From Candidatus Symbiopectobacterium endolongispinus (GTDB taxonomy: Bacteria; Pseudomonadota; Gammaproteobacteria; Enterobacterales; Enterobacteriaceae), in the NCBI RefSeq assembly GCF_018777385.1, contig NZ_JAFJYB010000007.1, positions 1-64,000 on the forward strand: a DNA stretch of 64,000 nt. The letters are read 5' to 3'. Numbering within the stretch: position 1 is the stretch's first letter; the number at the start of each line of letters is the position of its first letter. The notes under the pieces are model-generated. The model was not told the DNA's origin. It made no database searches and worked only from the letters and a program-made list of their open reading frames with translations. Of this stretch, positions 30,918-40,643 are shown in pieces. Position numbers and translations under genes: made by a program.

Positions 30918-31927
30918 TTCCGATAGCAAAACGTATTCTCAGTACGCTGGGCAGCTTGCTGCTCACGCTGTTGGGGTTGTCGGTGCTGACCTTTTTTATC
31001 GGTCGCATCATGCCCACCGATCCGGTGCTGGCGATGGTGGGGGACAATGCGCCGGAATACGTGGTGCAACGTGCGCGTGAAGAGATGGGGCTGAATCAGC
31101 CCCTGTGGGTGCAGTTTGGCCGCTATCTTTCGCAACTGTTGCGCGGCGATCTCGGCAATTCGATCCTCACGTCCAATCCCGTGATGACGGATATCGCACG
31201 TTTCTTCCCGGCAACGTTGGAGTTGGCTACCACAGCTATCATTATCGCTGCGCTAGTCGGCATTCCACTCGGCGTGTGGGCCGCAGTGAGGCAGAGTACC
31301 TGGGTCGATCAAACCATTCGTGTGGTTTGTCTGGCGGGGCACTCGTTGCCGGTGTTTGTGCTGGCACTGATTAGCTTGCTTATCTTCTATGCCGTACTCG
31401 GTATTGCTCCGGGACAGGGGCGTCAGGACATCATTTTTCAGGATATGGTGCCGCAGGTGACGGGCTTGCTCACGGTGGATTCGCTGTTGGCTGGGGATTA
31501 TGCCGCCTTCCACGATGCGCTGGCACATATGGCGCAGCCGGTCTTGATCCTCGCCTATTTCAGCATGGCCTATATCACCCGTATGACGCGTACCTTCATG
31601 CTCAATGCGTTAAGCGGTGAATACGTCATTACCGCGCGCGCCAAAGGGCTGTCGTCGCGTCGGGTGATCTGGCGTCACGCCTTTCCGACCGTTGCGGTGC
31701 AATTGGTGACCGTATTGGCACTGACCTATGCCGGGCTGTTGGAAGGGGCGGTGGTCACGGAAAACGTGTTCGCTTGGCCGGGGCTGGGCCAATACCTCAC
31801 CACGGCATTAATGAATGCCGACATGAACCCGGTGATTGGTGCCACGCTGCTGGTGGGCACCGTGTACGTGCTGCTCAATTTGCTGGCTGACATTCTCTAT
31901 CGACTTTGGGACCCGCGCGTAAAATGA
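30917..31927 (+). CDS. Peptide ABC transporter permease, DppB type; start codon altered
   Basis: Inner-membrane permease of about 336 residues. The family N-terminus is IPIAKRILSTLGSLLLTLLG, which starts at 30917 with ATT. An ATG at that place would overlap the preceding TGA as TGATG, the usual coupling, so the start codon has probably mutated from ATG to ATT; ATT is a weak start. TTG at 30956 would delete the first half of helix 1. Later: NQPLWVQFGRYLSQLLRGDLG, LNALSGEYVITARAKGLSSRRVIWRHAF (the EAA loop) and FAWPGLGQYLTTALMNAD. No other lesion. Confidence 0.85.
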   Translation: MPIAKRILSTLGSLLLTLLGLSVLTFFIGRIMPTDPVLAMVGDNAPEYVVQRAREEMGLNQPLWVQFGRYLSQLLRGDLGNSILTSNPVMTDIARFFPATLELATTAIIIAALVGIPLGVWAAVRQSTWVDQTIRVVCLAGHSLPVFVLALISLLIFYAVLGIAPGQGRQDIIFQDMVPQVTGLLTVDSLLAGDYAAFHDALAHMAQPVLILAYFSMAYITRMTRTFMLNALSGEYVITARAKGLSSRRVIWRHAFPTVAVQLVTVLALTYAGLLEGAVVTENVFAWPGLGQYLTTALMNADMNPVIGATLLVGTVYVLLNLLADILYRLWDPRVK

Positions 31928-32826
31928 TTTTTCCTGTCTCACGAGCATGGTTGCTCGACGAAACGCCCGCGACGCGCCGTCAGGCCATCTGGGGGCGACG
32001 TTATCGCTTATGGTTGGGGCTACAGGCTAATCCGATGGCAATGATCGGATTGGTGGTGATTCTGGCCGTACTGGTGTTGTCATCCCTCGCGCCTTGGTTG
32101 ACGTCTTATCAGTCGGGATTTCAGGATCTGGCAAACCGGTTGGCACCACCTTCCGCTGCCCATTGGTTCGGCACGGATGAATTAGGGCGTGATATCTACA
32201 CCCGTATTCTGTATGGCGGCCGTACCACCCTCGGTATGGTGATCACCGTAGTAGTGCTGACTGCGCCGTTAGGGCTGCTGATTGGCTGTGTCGCCGGGTA
32301 TGTCGGTGGCTGGTTAGACAAAACCCTGATGCGCGTAACGGATATTTTCCTCTCCTTCCCTCGCTTGATTCTGGCGTTGGCGTTTGTTGCTGCGTTGAAG
32401 CCCGGTGTCGAGAGCGCCATCTTGGCGATTGCGCTGACGGCCTGGCCGCCCTATGCGCGCTTGGCGCGGGCGGAAACCATGCAGTTTCGTCACAGTGATT
32501 TTATCGCTGCCTGCAAGCTCACGGGGGTGACGCCGTTGCGCATTATCGTGCGCCACATTATGCCGCTCTGCGTGCCGAGTCTGGTGGTGCGTATCACGCT
32601 GGATATGAGTTCTATCATCATCACGGCGGCCAGTCTGGGCTTTCTAGGTATGGGGGCGCAGCCGCCTTCGCCGGAATGGGGCACCATGATTGCTATCGCG
32701 CGACGTTTCTTATTCTCGGAATGGTGGGTGCCGTTGGTGCCGTGTATCGCCATTTTCATGACCTCGCTGGCGTTTAACTTTTTGGGTGACGGTTTGCGTG
32801 ACGTACTGGATCCTAAGGAGCGCTAA
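31924..32826 (+). CDS. Peptide ABC transporter permease, DppC type
   Basis: Inner-membrane permease of 300 residues, partner of the preceding gene. ATG at 31924 overlaps the previous stop (ATGA). Motifs: HWFGTDELGRDIYTRILYGGRTTL, YVGGWLDKTLMRVTDIFLSFP, and the EAA loop FIAACKLTGVTPLRIIVRHIMP; it ends FNFLGDGLRDVLDPKER. Intact. Its stop is directly followed by the first ATPase gene. Confidence 0.92.
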   Translation: MIFPVSRAWLLDETPATRRQAIWGRRYRLWLGLQANPMAMIGLVVILAVLVLSSLAPWLTSYQSGFQDLANRLAPPSAAHWFGTDELGRDIYTRILYGGRTTLGMVITVVVLTAPLGLLIGCVAGYVGGWLDKTLMRVTDIFLSFPRLILALAFVAALKPGVESAILAIALTAWPPYARLARAETMQFRHSDFIAACKLTGVTPLRIIVRHIMPLCVPSLVVRITLDMSSIIITAASLGFLGMGAQPPSPEWGTMIAIARRFLFSEWWVPLVPCIAIFMTSLAFNFLGDGLRDVLDPKER

Positions 32827-33657
32827 ATGCTGGTGGAAATTGAAAACTTGCGTATTACGTTTGCGAGTCGCACACAGACGTTTGAAGCGGTACGTGGCGT
32901 TTCGCTCAGTATTGGCAAAGAGAAATTCGCGATTGTCGGGGAGAGCGGTTCAGGCAAATCCCTGACGGCGCGCAGCCTAATGCAACTGCTGCCCGGCAGC
33001 GCGCGCGTGGAGGCGGATAAGCTCAGCTTTGACGGCATCGATTTGCGCAGCGCGTATGAAAAGACCTTACGTCGCATTCGCGGCAAGCGGGTGGGCTTTA
33101 TTCTGCAAGACCAGAAATACTCCCTCAATCCGGTGATGACGATCGGTCAACAGATCGCCGAAGCATGGCGTGAGCATAAGGGCGGCTCGCACCGTGCTGC
33201 GTTGGCGGCGGCGACCGATTTGTTGGAGCAGGTGCGCATTCGCGAACCGCATCAGGTGGCAGCGCGCTATCCGCATGAGGTGTCCGGCGGGATGGGGCAA
33301 CGGGCGATGATTGCCATGATGCTGGCCCCAGACCCGGAGCTGCTGATTGCGGACGAGCCGACCAGCGCGTTGGATGCCACGGTGCAGGCCGATATCCTCA
33401 AGCTGATCGACGATCTGGTCTCCCAGCGCGGCATGGGGCTGATTTTGATCAGCCATGACTTGCCGTTGGTATCGCATTTCTGCGATCGCGTGGCGGTGAT
33501 GTATGCCGGACGCGTGGTGGAGATGCTGGCCGCCAAAGATCTCCAGCTTGCGCAGCACCCGTATACCCAGGGGCTTTTGGCCTGCTTACCGTCACTGAAA
33601 CACCCGCGTGAACGGTTGCCGGTAATGAAACGTGATGAGGCGTGGAAAAACGGATGA
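32827..33657 (+). CDS. Peptide ABC transporter ATPase, DppD type
   Basis: ATP-binding subunit, 276 residues. Walker A GESGSGKSLTARSL, Q-loop FILQDQKYSLNP, signature VSGGMGQRAMIAMMLAPDPEL with Walker [17 protein letters not shown], and switch His in ILISHDLPLVSHF. The C-terminal HPYTQGLLACLPSL segment is typical of Opp/Dpp ATPases. GGMGQR replaces the usual GGMRQR. Intact; ends overlapping the start of the next ATPase (ATGA at 33654). Confidence 0.92.
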   Translation: MLVEIENLRITFASRTQTFEAVRGVSLSIGKEKFAIVGESGSGKSLTARSLMQLLPGSARVEADKLSFDGIDLRSAYEKTLRRIRGKRVGFILQDQKYSLNPVMTIGQQIAEAWREHKGGSHRAALAAATDLLEQVRIREPHQVAARYPHEVSGGMGQRAMIAMMLAPDPELLIADEPTSALDATVQADILKLIDDLVSQRGMGLILISHDLPLVSHFCDRVAVMYAGRVVEMLAAKDLQLAQHPYTQGLLACLPSLKHPRERLPVMKRDEAWKNG

Positions 33658-34367
33658 TTACCTTAAATAACTTGCGTATCGCGTTTGGCGCTACCGAGGT
33701 GGTCAAGGGCGTCTCTTTTCAGGTAGAGAGTGGCGGCAGTTTTGGCATTGTCGGCGAGAGTGGTTCCGGTAAATCGACCATTCTGCGCGCGCTGGCCGGT
33801 TTGAACGATCACTGGCAGGGTGAGATGTTGTTCGGAGGCATGGCCCTCGGCGCCAAACGCGGGCGGGATTTCTTCCGTCATGTGCAGATGGTGTTTCAGG
33901 ACTCATACGGTTCCTTGCATCCGCGCCAAACCATCGATCGCATTTTACAAGAGCCACTGCTGGTGCATCGTGTTGACAATGCCGAACAGCGCATTGCCAA
34001 AATGCTGGATGATGTTGGCCTGCCTGCCGCGGTGCGTTTTCGTTTCCCGCATCAGTTGTCAGGCGGGCAGCGCCAGCGCGTTGCCATCGCGCGTGCGCTG
34101 ATTGTCGAGCCGGAGGTACTGCTGCTGGATGAACCGACCTCCGCGCTGGATGTGTCGGTACAGGCTGAGATCTTGAATCTGCTGGCAGATATCCGGCAGG
34201 AGCGTAAGCTGACCTACCTGATGGTGAGCCATAATCTGGCCGTGGTGACCCACTTGTGCGAGCAGGTGGGGGTGATGCAGCAAGGAGAGATGGTGGAAAT
34301 CTTGAGCGCGGAGCAGTTACGTGCCGGGCTGATTCAACATCCTCAACCGCTGAGTTGTATGCATTGA
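33654..34367 (+). CDS. Peptide ABC transporter ATPase, DppF type; C-terminal frameshift
   Basis: Second ATP-binding subunit. ATG at 33654 overlaps the dppD-like stop. Walker A GESGSGKSTILRAL, Q-loop MVFQDSYGSLHPRQT, signature LSGGQRQRVAIARALIVEPEV, Walker B LLLDEPTSALDVSVQ, switch MVSHNLAVVTHL. The present end is IQHPQPLSCMH at 34367. One base appears to be missing at about 34345; with it the end would read IQHPQTAELYALSIALEEPA and stop at 34391-34393, overlapping the next start as ATGA. The change affects only the last 10-20 residues, so the ATPase may work. Confidence 0.85.
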   Translation: MITLNNLRIAFGATEVVKGVSFQVESGGSFGIVGESGSGKSTILRALAGLNDHWQGEMLFGGMALGAKRGRDFFRHVQMVFQDSYGSLHPRQTIDRILQEPLLVHRVDNAEQRIAKMLDDVGLPAAVRFRFPHQLSGGQRQRVAIARALIVEPEVLLLDEPTSALDVSVQAEILNLLADIRQERKLTYLMVSHNLAVVTHLCEQVGVMQQGEMVEILSAEQLRAGLIQHPQPLSCMH

Positions 34368-34389
34368 GTATCGCATTGGAGGAACCCGC

Positions 34390-35898
34390 ATGACGCTTGA
34401 TTTGCAGCGGGCGACGGAGGTGGCGCAGTCCATCACGGCACAATGGCAGGGAGAGGGGCAGCCCGGCGGCGCAATTGCGCTGTTTGATAGCAATCAGTTA
34501 CGGGCATTAAGCTGCGGTGGTCTGGCGGATTTGGCGCAAGGCACGCCGTTTAGCGCGGATAGCGTGGTGCGTTTTGCCTCGGTAACCAAACATTTATTTG
34601 CTTCGCTGGTCACCGGGCCGTTAGCGGACGTTATCGCGCTCGACGACCGATTGGCACAGCATCTGCCCCAACTGCGCGGCCCGAGCGGGCAGGTTACCGT
34701 TGGTCAGGCGTTGGATATGACGGCCGGGCTGCACGATTTGCGTGAAACGCTATCGTTGCTCTGGCTATCGGTCTACAACGCCACGCAGTCTGATGATTTG
34801 CTGGCGTTTGTTGCCGCACTGGATAAATTAAACTATCCGGCAGGCAGTGAGATTTCCTATTCCAATACCGGCTATCGGCTGGTGGAGGAGGCGCTGAAAG
34901 CCAAGGGCATTTTTTTTGCTGAACGCTTGCAGCAGCACATTTGCCAGCCATTGGATATTCACCTTTGGGCACCGAAAACCTGGTTCGATATTGTGCCTGG
35001 GTTAGTGCCGTGGTATTGGCACAGTGACGGCGGTTGGCAACTGGCGAGTGCCGGGCTGCATCTGTCCGCGTCCGGCAGCGTGCGTTATTTGAGCACCTGG
35101 CTGCAAACGCTGTTGCGCGATTAGGGACCGGGGCGCGGGGTATTGGCGCGCCTGACCGCACCGCGACAGCTAACGGATGGTCGCGTGACCGGCTATGGTT
35201 TAGGGGGTGCCCATTCACGCTTTGGTGATGTGCATTGGGTCGGCCACGGCGGTTCTCATGCGGGTTACAAGAGCTATTTTCTTCTCGATCCGCAGCGGGG
35301 TATCGGGTTGGCGTTGGTGGCAAACCGTGAGGACGTATCCACCTATGACAGCGCACTGCGCATCATGGCGGCGCTGACCGGGCAAGCGTTACCGCAGCCG
35401 GGCCATGCGCTGATGCCAGGGCTGTATGTGGCGGAAAACAGCAGCGAGTGGCTGGAAATCAGTGGCAACAACGCCTGCTGGTTGGGCGCAACCGAAACGC
35501 TCTATCCGTCAGGAGACGGAGCGATATCGCTCTCCAGCCATTTGCCGATGCAGTTGCGTCAGAAGGGGGTAGTGATTGAAGGTGAAATAGGCCACGCCGC
35601 CAAACGCTTTGTGCTGCCACATCGCGATGATTCTCTCGCTCAAGCGCAAGGCCGTTGGTTCTGCCCGGAATGGCGCAGTGAATGGCTGATTGAAGGCGAC
35701 CGTCTGGTGATGGGGATTGGACCCTCGGCGCCGGTTGCTTCGCTGGAGTGTCTGGGTCAAGTTCGGCTGTTAGCGACCGCGCAGGATGGCCCGTGGGAGA
35801 AACGTTTTGCGTTGCATATCGAAGGCAATAACATGACGTTTTTGCTTAACCGCAGCCGGGTGGTTACGGCGCGACGCGGCGAAGTGAACTGGGCGTAA
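34390..35898 (+). pseudogene. S12 serine hydrolase, D-aminopeptidase type, one nonsense codon
   Basis: About 502 codons, resembling the three-domain D-aminopeptidases of family S12 (penicillin-binding fold plus two beta-barrel domains). The catalytic Ser-Lys motif is SVTK in VVRFASVTKHLF, the Tyr motif is YSN in SEISYSNTGYRL, and HGG in WVGHGGSHAGYKS replaces the KTG box. A TAG at 35122-35124 (after QTLLRD) interrupts it just before the third motif; the frame is open again to 35898. The truncated product lacks the HGG motif. It starts with ATG overlapping the intended end of the DppF-like gene, so it belongs to the transporter operon and would cut imported D-peptides. Confidence 0.8.
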
Positions 35899-35907
35899 GC
35901 TGAATAC

Positions 35908-35934
35908 GCGGAATGCCAGCACAGGGCATTCCGC
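35908..35934. terminator. Stem-loop between convergent operons
   Basis: GCGGAATGCC (35908-35917) pairs perfectly with GGCATTCCGC (35925-35934) around a 7-base loop, between the stops of the convergent S12 hydrolase and isoaspartyl peptidase genes. It could serve both strands; there is no U tract on either side. Confidence 0.6.
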
Positions 35935-35944
35935 TACCTGTACA

Positions 35945-36895
35945 TTAGCGGTAAATGCCAACCCACGGGGCTTGGCCTACATAGCCATAACCACGATACA
36001 TCCCTTCACTGTTGAACGGCAAAGCGATGTTTCCCGCTTTATCGACGGCGATCAGGCCGCCGCTGCCATCCAGAGGCAGCAGTTTTTCCATCACAACGCG
36101 CTCGCCAGCCTGCTCTAGTGTCAGCCCGGCATAATCCATTAACGCAGAGACATCATAGGCCGCTACGCAGCGGATAAACACTTCACCTGTGCCGGTACAA
36201 GAGACGGCGACGGTATTTTTGTTGGCGTAGCAGCCTGCGCCAACGATAGGGCTATCACCTACGCGTCCGGCCTGCTTGTTGGTCATGCCGCCGGTTGAGG
36301 TGGCGGCGGCGAGATTGCCTGCGCTGTCCAATGCCACGGCACCGACGGTGCCATATTTGCGTTCCGGATCAATCGGGTCACCTTGAGCCACATCGCGCCG
36401 ACCATCGTGATCCAGCACAACACGACCTTCTCCCGCTTGTGCGTGATGTAGCTGTTCACGCCGGGCATCGGTTGAGAAGAAGTCGGGTTCGACCATCCCC
36501 AGTCCCTGCTTACGTGCGAACGCCGCGGTAAACATTACGTGCTGGCTCTGCTCCATGACGGCCCTTGCGGCCAATACCGGGTTGCGGATATGGCTGACGC
36601 AACTAATGGCACCAGCATCCCGTGTGCGGCCGTCCATGATGCTGGCATCGAGTTCATGGGTTTCATCGTGCGTAAAGACTGAACCGTGCCCGGCATTAAA
36701 CAACGGACACTCTTCCAACAGCCGTACCGCTTCGGTGACGGCATCTAGCGCACTGCCGCTCTGGCTGAGAATCTGCTGGCTGCTGGCGACAATCGCTTTT
36801 AATGCTTCGCGGTAGGCTTGCTCTTTTTCTGCGCTCATGGCGGAGCGGGTTAATGCCCCCGCCCCTACGTGGATCACAATGACTGGCTTGACCAT
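35945..36895 (-). CDS. iaaA: Isoaspartyl peptidase / L-asparaginase
   Basis: Ntn-hydrolase that cleaves beta-aspartyl dipeptides and L-asparagine after self-cleavage. 316 residues, close to E. coli IaaA. The self-cleavage and nucleophile Thr is in RKYGTVGAVALDSAGNLAAAT, with STGGMTNKQAGRVGDSPIVG following. Two oddities: IHVGAGAL where the family has HGGAGA, and HVMFTAAFARKQGL, about seven residues shorter than E. coli in the loop before FAFAR. No stop or frameshift. In E. coli iaaA precedes gsiABCD; here it is the last gene of an operon with a Gsi-like transporter. Confidence 0.92.
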   Translation of the reverse strand: MVKPVIVIHVGAGALTRSAMSAEKEQAYREALKAIVASSQQILSQSGSALDAVTEAVRLLEECPLFNAGHGSVFTHDETHELDASIMDGRTRDAGAISCVSHIRNPVLAARAVMEQSQHVMFTAAFARKQGLGMVEPDFFSTDARREQLHHAQAGEGRVVLDHDGRRDVAQGDPIDPERKYGTVGAVALDSAGNLAAATSTGGMTNKQAGRVGDSPIVGAGCYANKNTVAVSCTGTGEVFIRCVAAYDVSALMDYAGLTLEQAGERVVMEKLLPLDGSGGLIAVDKAGNIALPFNSEGMYRGYGYVGQAPWVGIYR

Positions 36896-36909
36896 GCCAT
36901 CTCTCTTTA

Positions 36910-37718
36910 TTAGTTCTGTGTGGTAGCCAGATACGAAAAAGTGCTTAGCAAGCGAACGATATCTGTCATGGTGGGTGCGGTGTAGTGTACCATCACCGCA
37001 TCACCGCGTTCCACCCCAGGGATCAGGCAAAACAGATCCGCCAGCACCGGTTTGGCGGTCATCAGTTCCAGATGATAGGGCGCAGCAATACGCGACGTTC
37101 TTTCACGGTGTGCGCGCTGCACGGCCTGCTGTGCCTGTGTGCGAATTAACTGCTGCGCCGCTGGTGGGCTGAGCGATTCCGCCGAAGTTTGTGAAATGGC
37201 GCGTTTGACGCAGGCGTAACCCGTTTGGGGATAATAGCGGGCTATCCACTGTTGCAGGATATTATCGCCGCTGACCAGCCACAGCTGGGTTCCCTTTTCG
37301 GCACCGGCGGCGGCATAGATATCGCTCTCACCCATCACTTCATCATTGATTTTCACCCTATAAAAGGCGCGGCCATTGATGGTGTGTGCCAGCACGCCGT
37401 GCTCTCCAGCAGCGCTGTGGTAGCCGATGAACATCAGGCCTGCTCCAGTCCGTCCACCATCGACAATACGCGCGGTTTGCCCTGAACCAGACGGGCGCGG
37501 GCATCAATGTTCTCTGCCCGCAGATTGGTCATGGCAGCGTGGCTGTCGGCCACCACCACTTCCGTTGCGCCACCGGCGAAAGCGCCGTCAATGGCGGCGT
37601 TCACTTCATGCTCCATCAGCCCGCGAGCCAGTTGATACTCGGCTTGTCCGGGGCTGCATTGCTCCGGTCGCATCACGCCGGCGATCCCTTCGATGTCGGC
37701 AGAAATAAACACTTTCAT
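36910..37718 (-). pseudogene. D-aminopeptidase DppA type (M55), one frameshift
   Basis: Zinc D-aminopeptidase of family M55, self-compartmentalising in Bacillus. The metal ligands are all present: MKVFISADIEGIAGV (Asp, Glu), VVVADSHAAMTNL (His), MFIGYHSAAGEHG (His) and DEVMGESDIYAAA (Glu). Between GLEQA and MFIGYHS the frame changes at about 37434-37440; comparison with the family suggests loss of roughly seven bases (an intended ADAVMFIGYHS). The second part is open to 36910. The first fragment alone lacks two ligands. Lies between the DmpA-type gene and iaaA on the same strand. Confidence 0.85.
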
Positions 37719-37728
37719 GGTTATGTCC

Positions 37729-38802
37729 TTACGCTAAAACGTGTTGTGCAAGACGGTCTAACACCTGTCGCAACGCCGGACGATGGTGGCCGCGAAAACC
37801 GGTCACCGCGTCGGCGCAGAGCAGGGCATCCAGTACGGCATGTTCCGTGGCATCGGCGGCGGCGCATAGCATCGATTCCAGTTTTGCTTCTTCTGGCGGC
37901 TGTGGCGTGGGTTGGGTGGAAAACGCGACGGCGATGTCGCCTGAGCCGTGGCCCCAATAGCTGCCCAGACGCCCCAGCCCGGCACCGGCTCGTTTGGCGA
38001 TACGTCCAAGCTGGCGCGCATCTAGCGGTGCATCGGTTGCCATAATGATGATAATCGACCCCGCATCGCGTTGTGGTGCCAGCTCGGGCAGCAGCGGTTC
38101 AATAAAGGGGCCGATGTGCAGTCCGTCCAGTGTGAGCGATGCCAGCGTGCCAAAATTGGCCAGCACCAGCACACCCAGTGTGGCATTCAGTTCGGGAATC
38201 AGACGAGATGCGGTGCCGATACCTCCTTTCAGGCCGAAGCAGCTCATACCGCGCCCGGCACCGACGCTACCGCGTGCAAAGTGGGTGTCTGCTTTGCTCA
38301 GTGCGGCCTGCGCCATGGCTTCAGTCACCGCCAATGCCTGAATGTCGTTCAGCCAGCCGTCATTGCATTCCAGTGCCAGCGGGTTCACCGTGGGCATCGA
38401 GCGCCCGAGTTCAGGATTTTTGGCAATGGCGTTGCGCACCAGTGTGGTAAACAGTGTGCCGACAGCAAGCGTATTACTCAGCAGGATCGGGGTTTGCAGT
38501 TGCCCCAGCTCTTCCATCTGCACCAGCCCAACCGGTTTGGCAAAACCGTTCAGGACGGCGGCACCGCACGGCAGCGGCTGCGTAAACAGGTTGTCACCGG
38601 GTGGCACAATAGCGGTAACGCCGGTTTGTACTTCGCCCTGCGCCAGCGTTTCGTGCCCGACGCGCACGCCAGGCACATCGCACAGACTGTTGCCGGGACC
38701 TCTGGGCATGCGTGGCACGCCGACTTGCTGGTGGTCACGCCAGCGCTGCAATAGGGCGTGCAGGTGCGCCTGTTGAGAAGCCATCATAGGATTCTCATGC
38801 AT
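37729..38802 (-). CDS. P1 family aminopeptidase, DmpA type
   Basis: Ntn-like peptidase of family S58/P1; DmpA of Ochrobactrum is an L-aminopeptidase and D-esterase/amidase. 357 residues. SLCDVPGVRVGHETL, RGSVGAGRGMSCFGLKGGIG and TASRLIPELNATLGVLVLANFG are family segments; the self-cleavage site is Gly-Ser in RDAGSIIIIMATDAPLDARQL. The start at 38802 (MHENPMMASQQ) has GGAG 6 bases upstream and overlaps the preceding permease by 8 bases. Intact. One of five peptidases in the island. Confidence 0.9.
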   Translation of the reverse strand: MHENPMMASQQAHLHALLQRWRDHQQVGVPRMPRGPGNSLCDVPGVRVGHETLAQGEVQTGVTAIVPPGDNLFTQPLPCGAAVLNGFAKPVGLVQMEELGQLQTPILLSNTLAVGTLFTTLVRNAIAKNPELGRSMPTVNPLALECNDGWLNDIQALAVTEAMAQAALSKADTHFARGSVGAGRGMSCFGLKGGIGTASRLIPELNATLGVLVLANFGTLASLTLDGLHIGPFIEPLLPELAPQRDAGSIIIIMATDAPLDARQLGRIAKRAGAGLGRLGSYWGHGSGDIAVAFSTQPTPQPPEEAKLESMLCAAADATEHAVLDALLCADAVTGFRGHHRPALRQVLDRLAQHVLA

Positions 38803-39698
38803 TCTCCAGTTTCGGATCCAGCGTATCGCGTAAGGCGTCGCCTAACAAATTGAATGACAGCACGGTGAAGAAAATCGCCAGACCGGGGAAGACGCTGACG
38901 TGCCATTGACCGGCCATCATCATGCTACGGCTCATTGCGAGGATATTACCCCACTCAGGCACGTCTGGCTCTGGGCCAAGACCGATAAAGCTCAGGCTGG
39001 CCGCAGTGAGAATACTGGTGCCAATACGCATGGTGAAATAGACGATCACGTTCGGCAAGGTAGCAGGCAGAATATGGCGGATCAGCAAGATGCGATCCGG
39101 CGCGCCGGCGCTGCGCACCGCTTCCACGTAGGCGGCTTGTTTCAGGGTTAAGGCGGAGGCGCGCACAATACGTGCGAACACCGGCACGCTGAGCACCGCG
39201 ACGGCGATAATCACGTTATTCAAGCCCGGGCCGAGAATGGCAACCACCGCGATAGCCAACAGCATACCGGGGAAGGCGAACAGCACATCGGCGCTGCGCA
39301 TGATCAGCATATCAATCCAGCGGCCATAAAATCCTGCCAGCAGGCCCAGCACAATACCGACCACCATGCCGAGCGTGACGGAAAACAGGCCAATATATAA
39401 GGAGATACGCGAACCGTAGATAATACGGCTCATCACATCGCGTCCCAGATCGTCGGCGCCCATCCAATGGGTAGCGGAAGGCGGTGCGGACAGTGCCATC
39501 CAATCCGGGTCCATCGGATTAAAAGGGGCTAACCAAGGGGGAGAAGGCCGCGACCAGCACCAAGAGCAGAATAAATCCGCCGGACACCAGCGCCAGCTGG
39601 TTTTGGATAAAAGCCTGCCAAAAATCACGCATCGGTGAGCGAATGGCGTCGTTATCCTGCGCAGCGGCGGTCATCGTAGGCTCGGTAGAGTGGCTCAT
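38795..39698 (-). pseudogene. Peptide ABC permease, GsiD type, one frameshift
   Basis: Inner-membrane permease. ATG at 39698 (MSHSTEPTMTAAAQDND) follows AGGAG with 6-base spacing. The N-terminal helix GGFILLLVLVAAFSP is followed by an extra C in the C5 run read at 39537-39541; without it the protein continues WLAPFNPMDPDWMAL. The rest is open: HWMGADDLGRDVMSRIIYGSR, YVEAVRSAGAPDRILLIRHILP (EAA loop), and LLGDALRDTLDPKLENA. Homology to GsiD is strong in the C-terminal two-thirds. Confidence 0.87.
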
Positions 39699-39706
39699 GA
39701 TCGCTC

Positions 39707-40625
39707 CTAGCGTAAACGAATGGCTGGGTTAACCACGGCGTAGAGCAGGTCGACCAGCAGGTTGATAACAATAAATTCGAACACGAACAGCATGACCAGC
39801 GCCTGAATTACCGGCTGGTCCTGTGTCTTGATCGATTCAATCAGCAGCCAGCCCAGACCGGGCCAACTGAAGACGCTTTCCACCACAATCGACCCGCACA
39901 GCAGAAAACCAAATTGCAAGCCGAGCATAGTGATAATGGGGATCAGCGCATTGCGCATGATGTGTTTCCAGGTGATCAGCCGTTGGCGTAATCCTTTGGA
40001 TCGCGCGGTGCGTACATAATCTTCCTGTGCTACTTCAAGGAAGGCGGGGCGGGTGAAGCGCGCCATTACGGCGGCCACGGAAGCTCCCAATGTCAGAGCG
40101 GGTAACACAATATCGCTCGGCTGGTAAACCGCTGACGGAAAAGACCCCAAACGGCATCGCCACAAACTGGATCAGCAGCAATCCGAGCCAGAAAGGCGGC
40201 ATAGAGATACCGCCGACTGCGGCGCTCATCAGCGTCCAATCCTGCCACTTTCCGCGTTTTAATCCCGATACCACGCCAATCAACAGGCCGAGTATCACTG
40301 ACCAGGCGAAGCCTGCCAGGGCCAGCCACATGGTGGGCATGAAGCTTTTGGCGATCACATCCATCACCGGTTGCTGCGTGCGATAGGTGATCCCCAGATC
40401 GCCGCGTAACAAGCCACCCAACCAACGAATATACTGCTGTGGCAACGGATCGTTGAGCCCTAACAGTTGGCGAGCGGCCTCCACGGCGGCAATCGGGGCA
40501 TCCGGCCCGGCATAAATCAGTGCCGGATCGCCGGGTAACAGCTTGATAAAACCGAACACTAACAGGTAGACCACCAGTAGCGCTGGGATCATTTCCAGCA
40601 AACGTCGGACGATATAAGCAAACAT
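39707..40625 (-). pseudogene. Peptide ABC permease, GsiC type, one frameshift
   Basis: Inner-membrane permease. ATG at 40625 (MFAYIVRRLLEMIPALLVV) has GGGGAG with 6-base spacing. Family segments: [54 protein letters not shown]. Near 40135-40145 the frame changes by one base; the second part continues [41 protein letters not shown] and [13 protein letters not shown]. Partner of the GsiD-like permease 8 bases downstream. Confidence 0.87.
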
Positions 40626-40643
40626 GGCGTTCTCCCCGTGCGA

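Noticed and set aside
33703-34443. Long open frame on the - strand opposite the DppF-like gene
   Set aside because: It is a shadow of a GC-rich real gene with ABC motifs on the + strand, and its own translation has no recognisable motifs.
34694-35356. 220-codon frame on the - strand opposite the S12 hydrolase
   Set aside because: Arg/Pro-rich composition without motifs; it is antisense to a gene with SVTK, YSN and HGG motifs.
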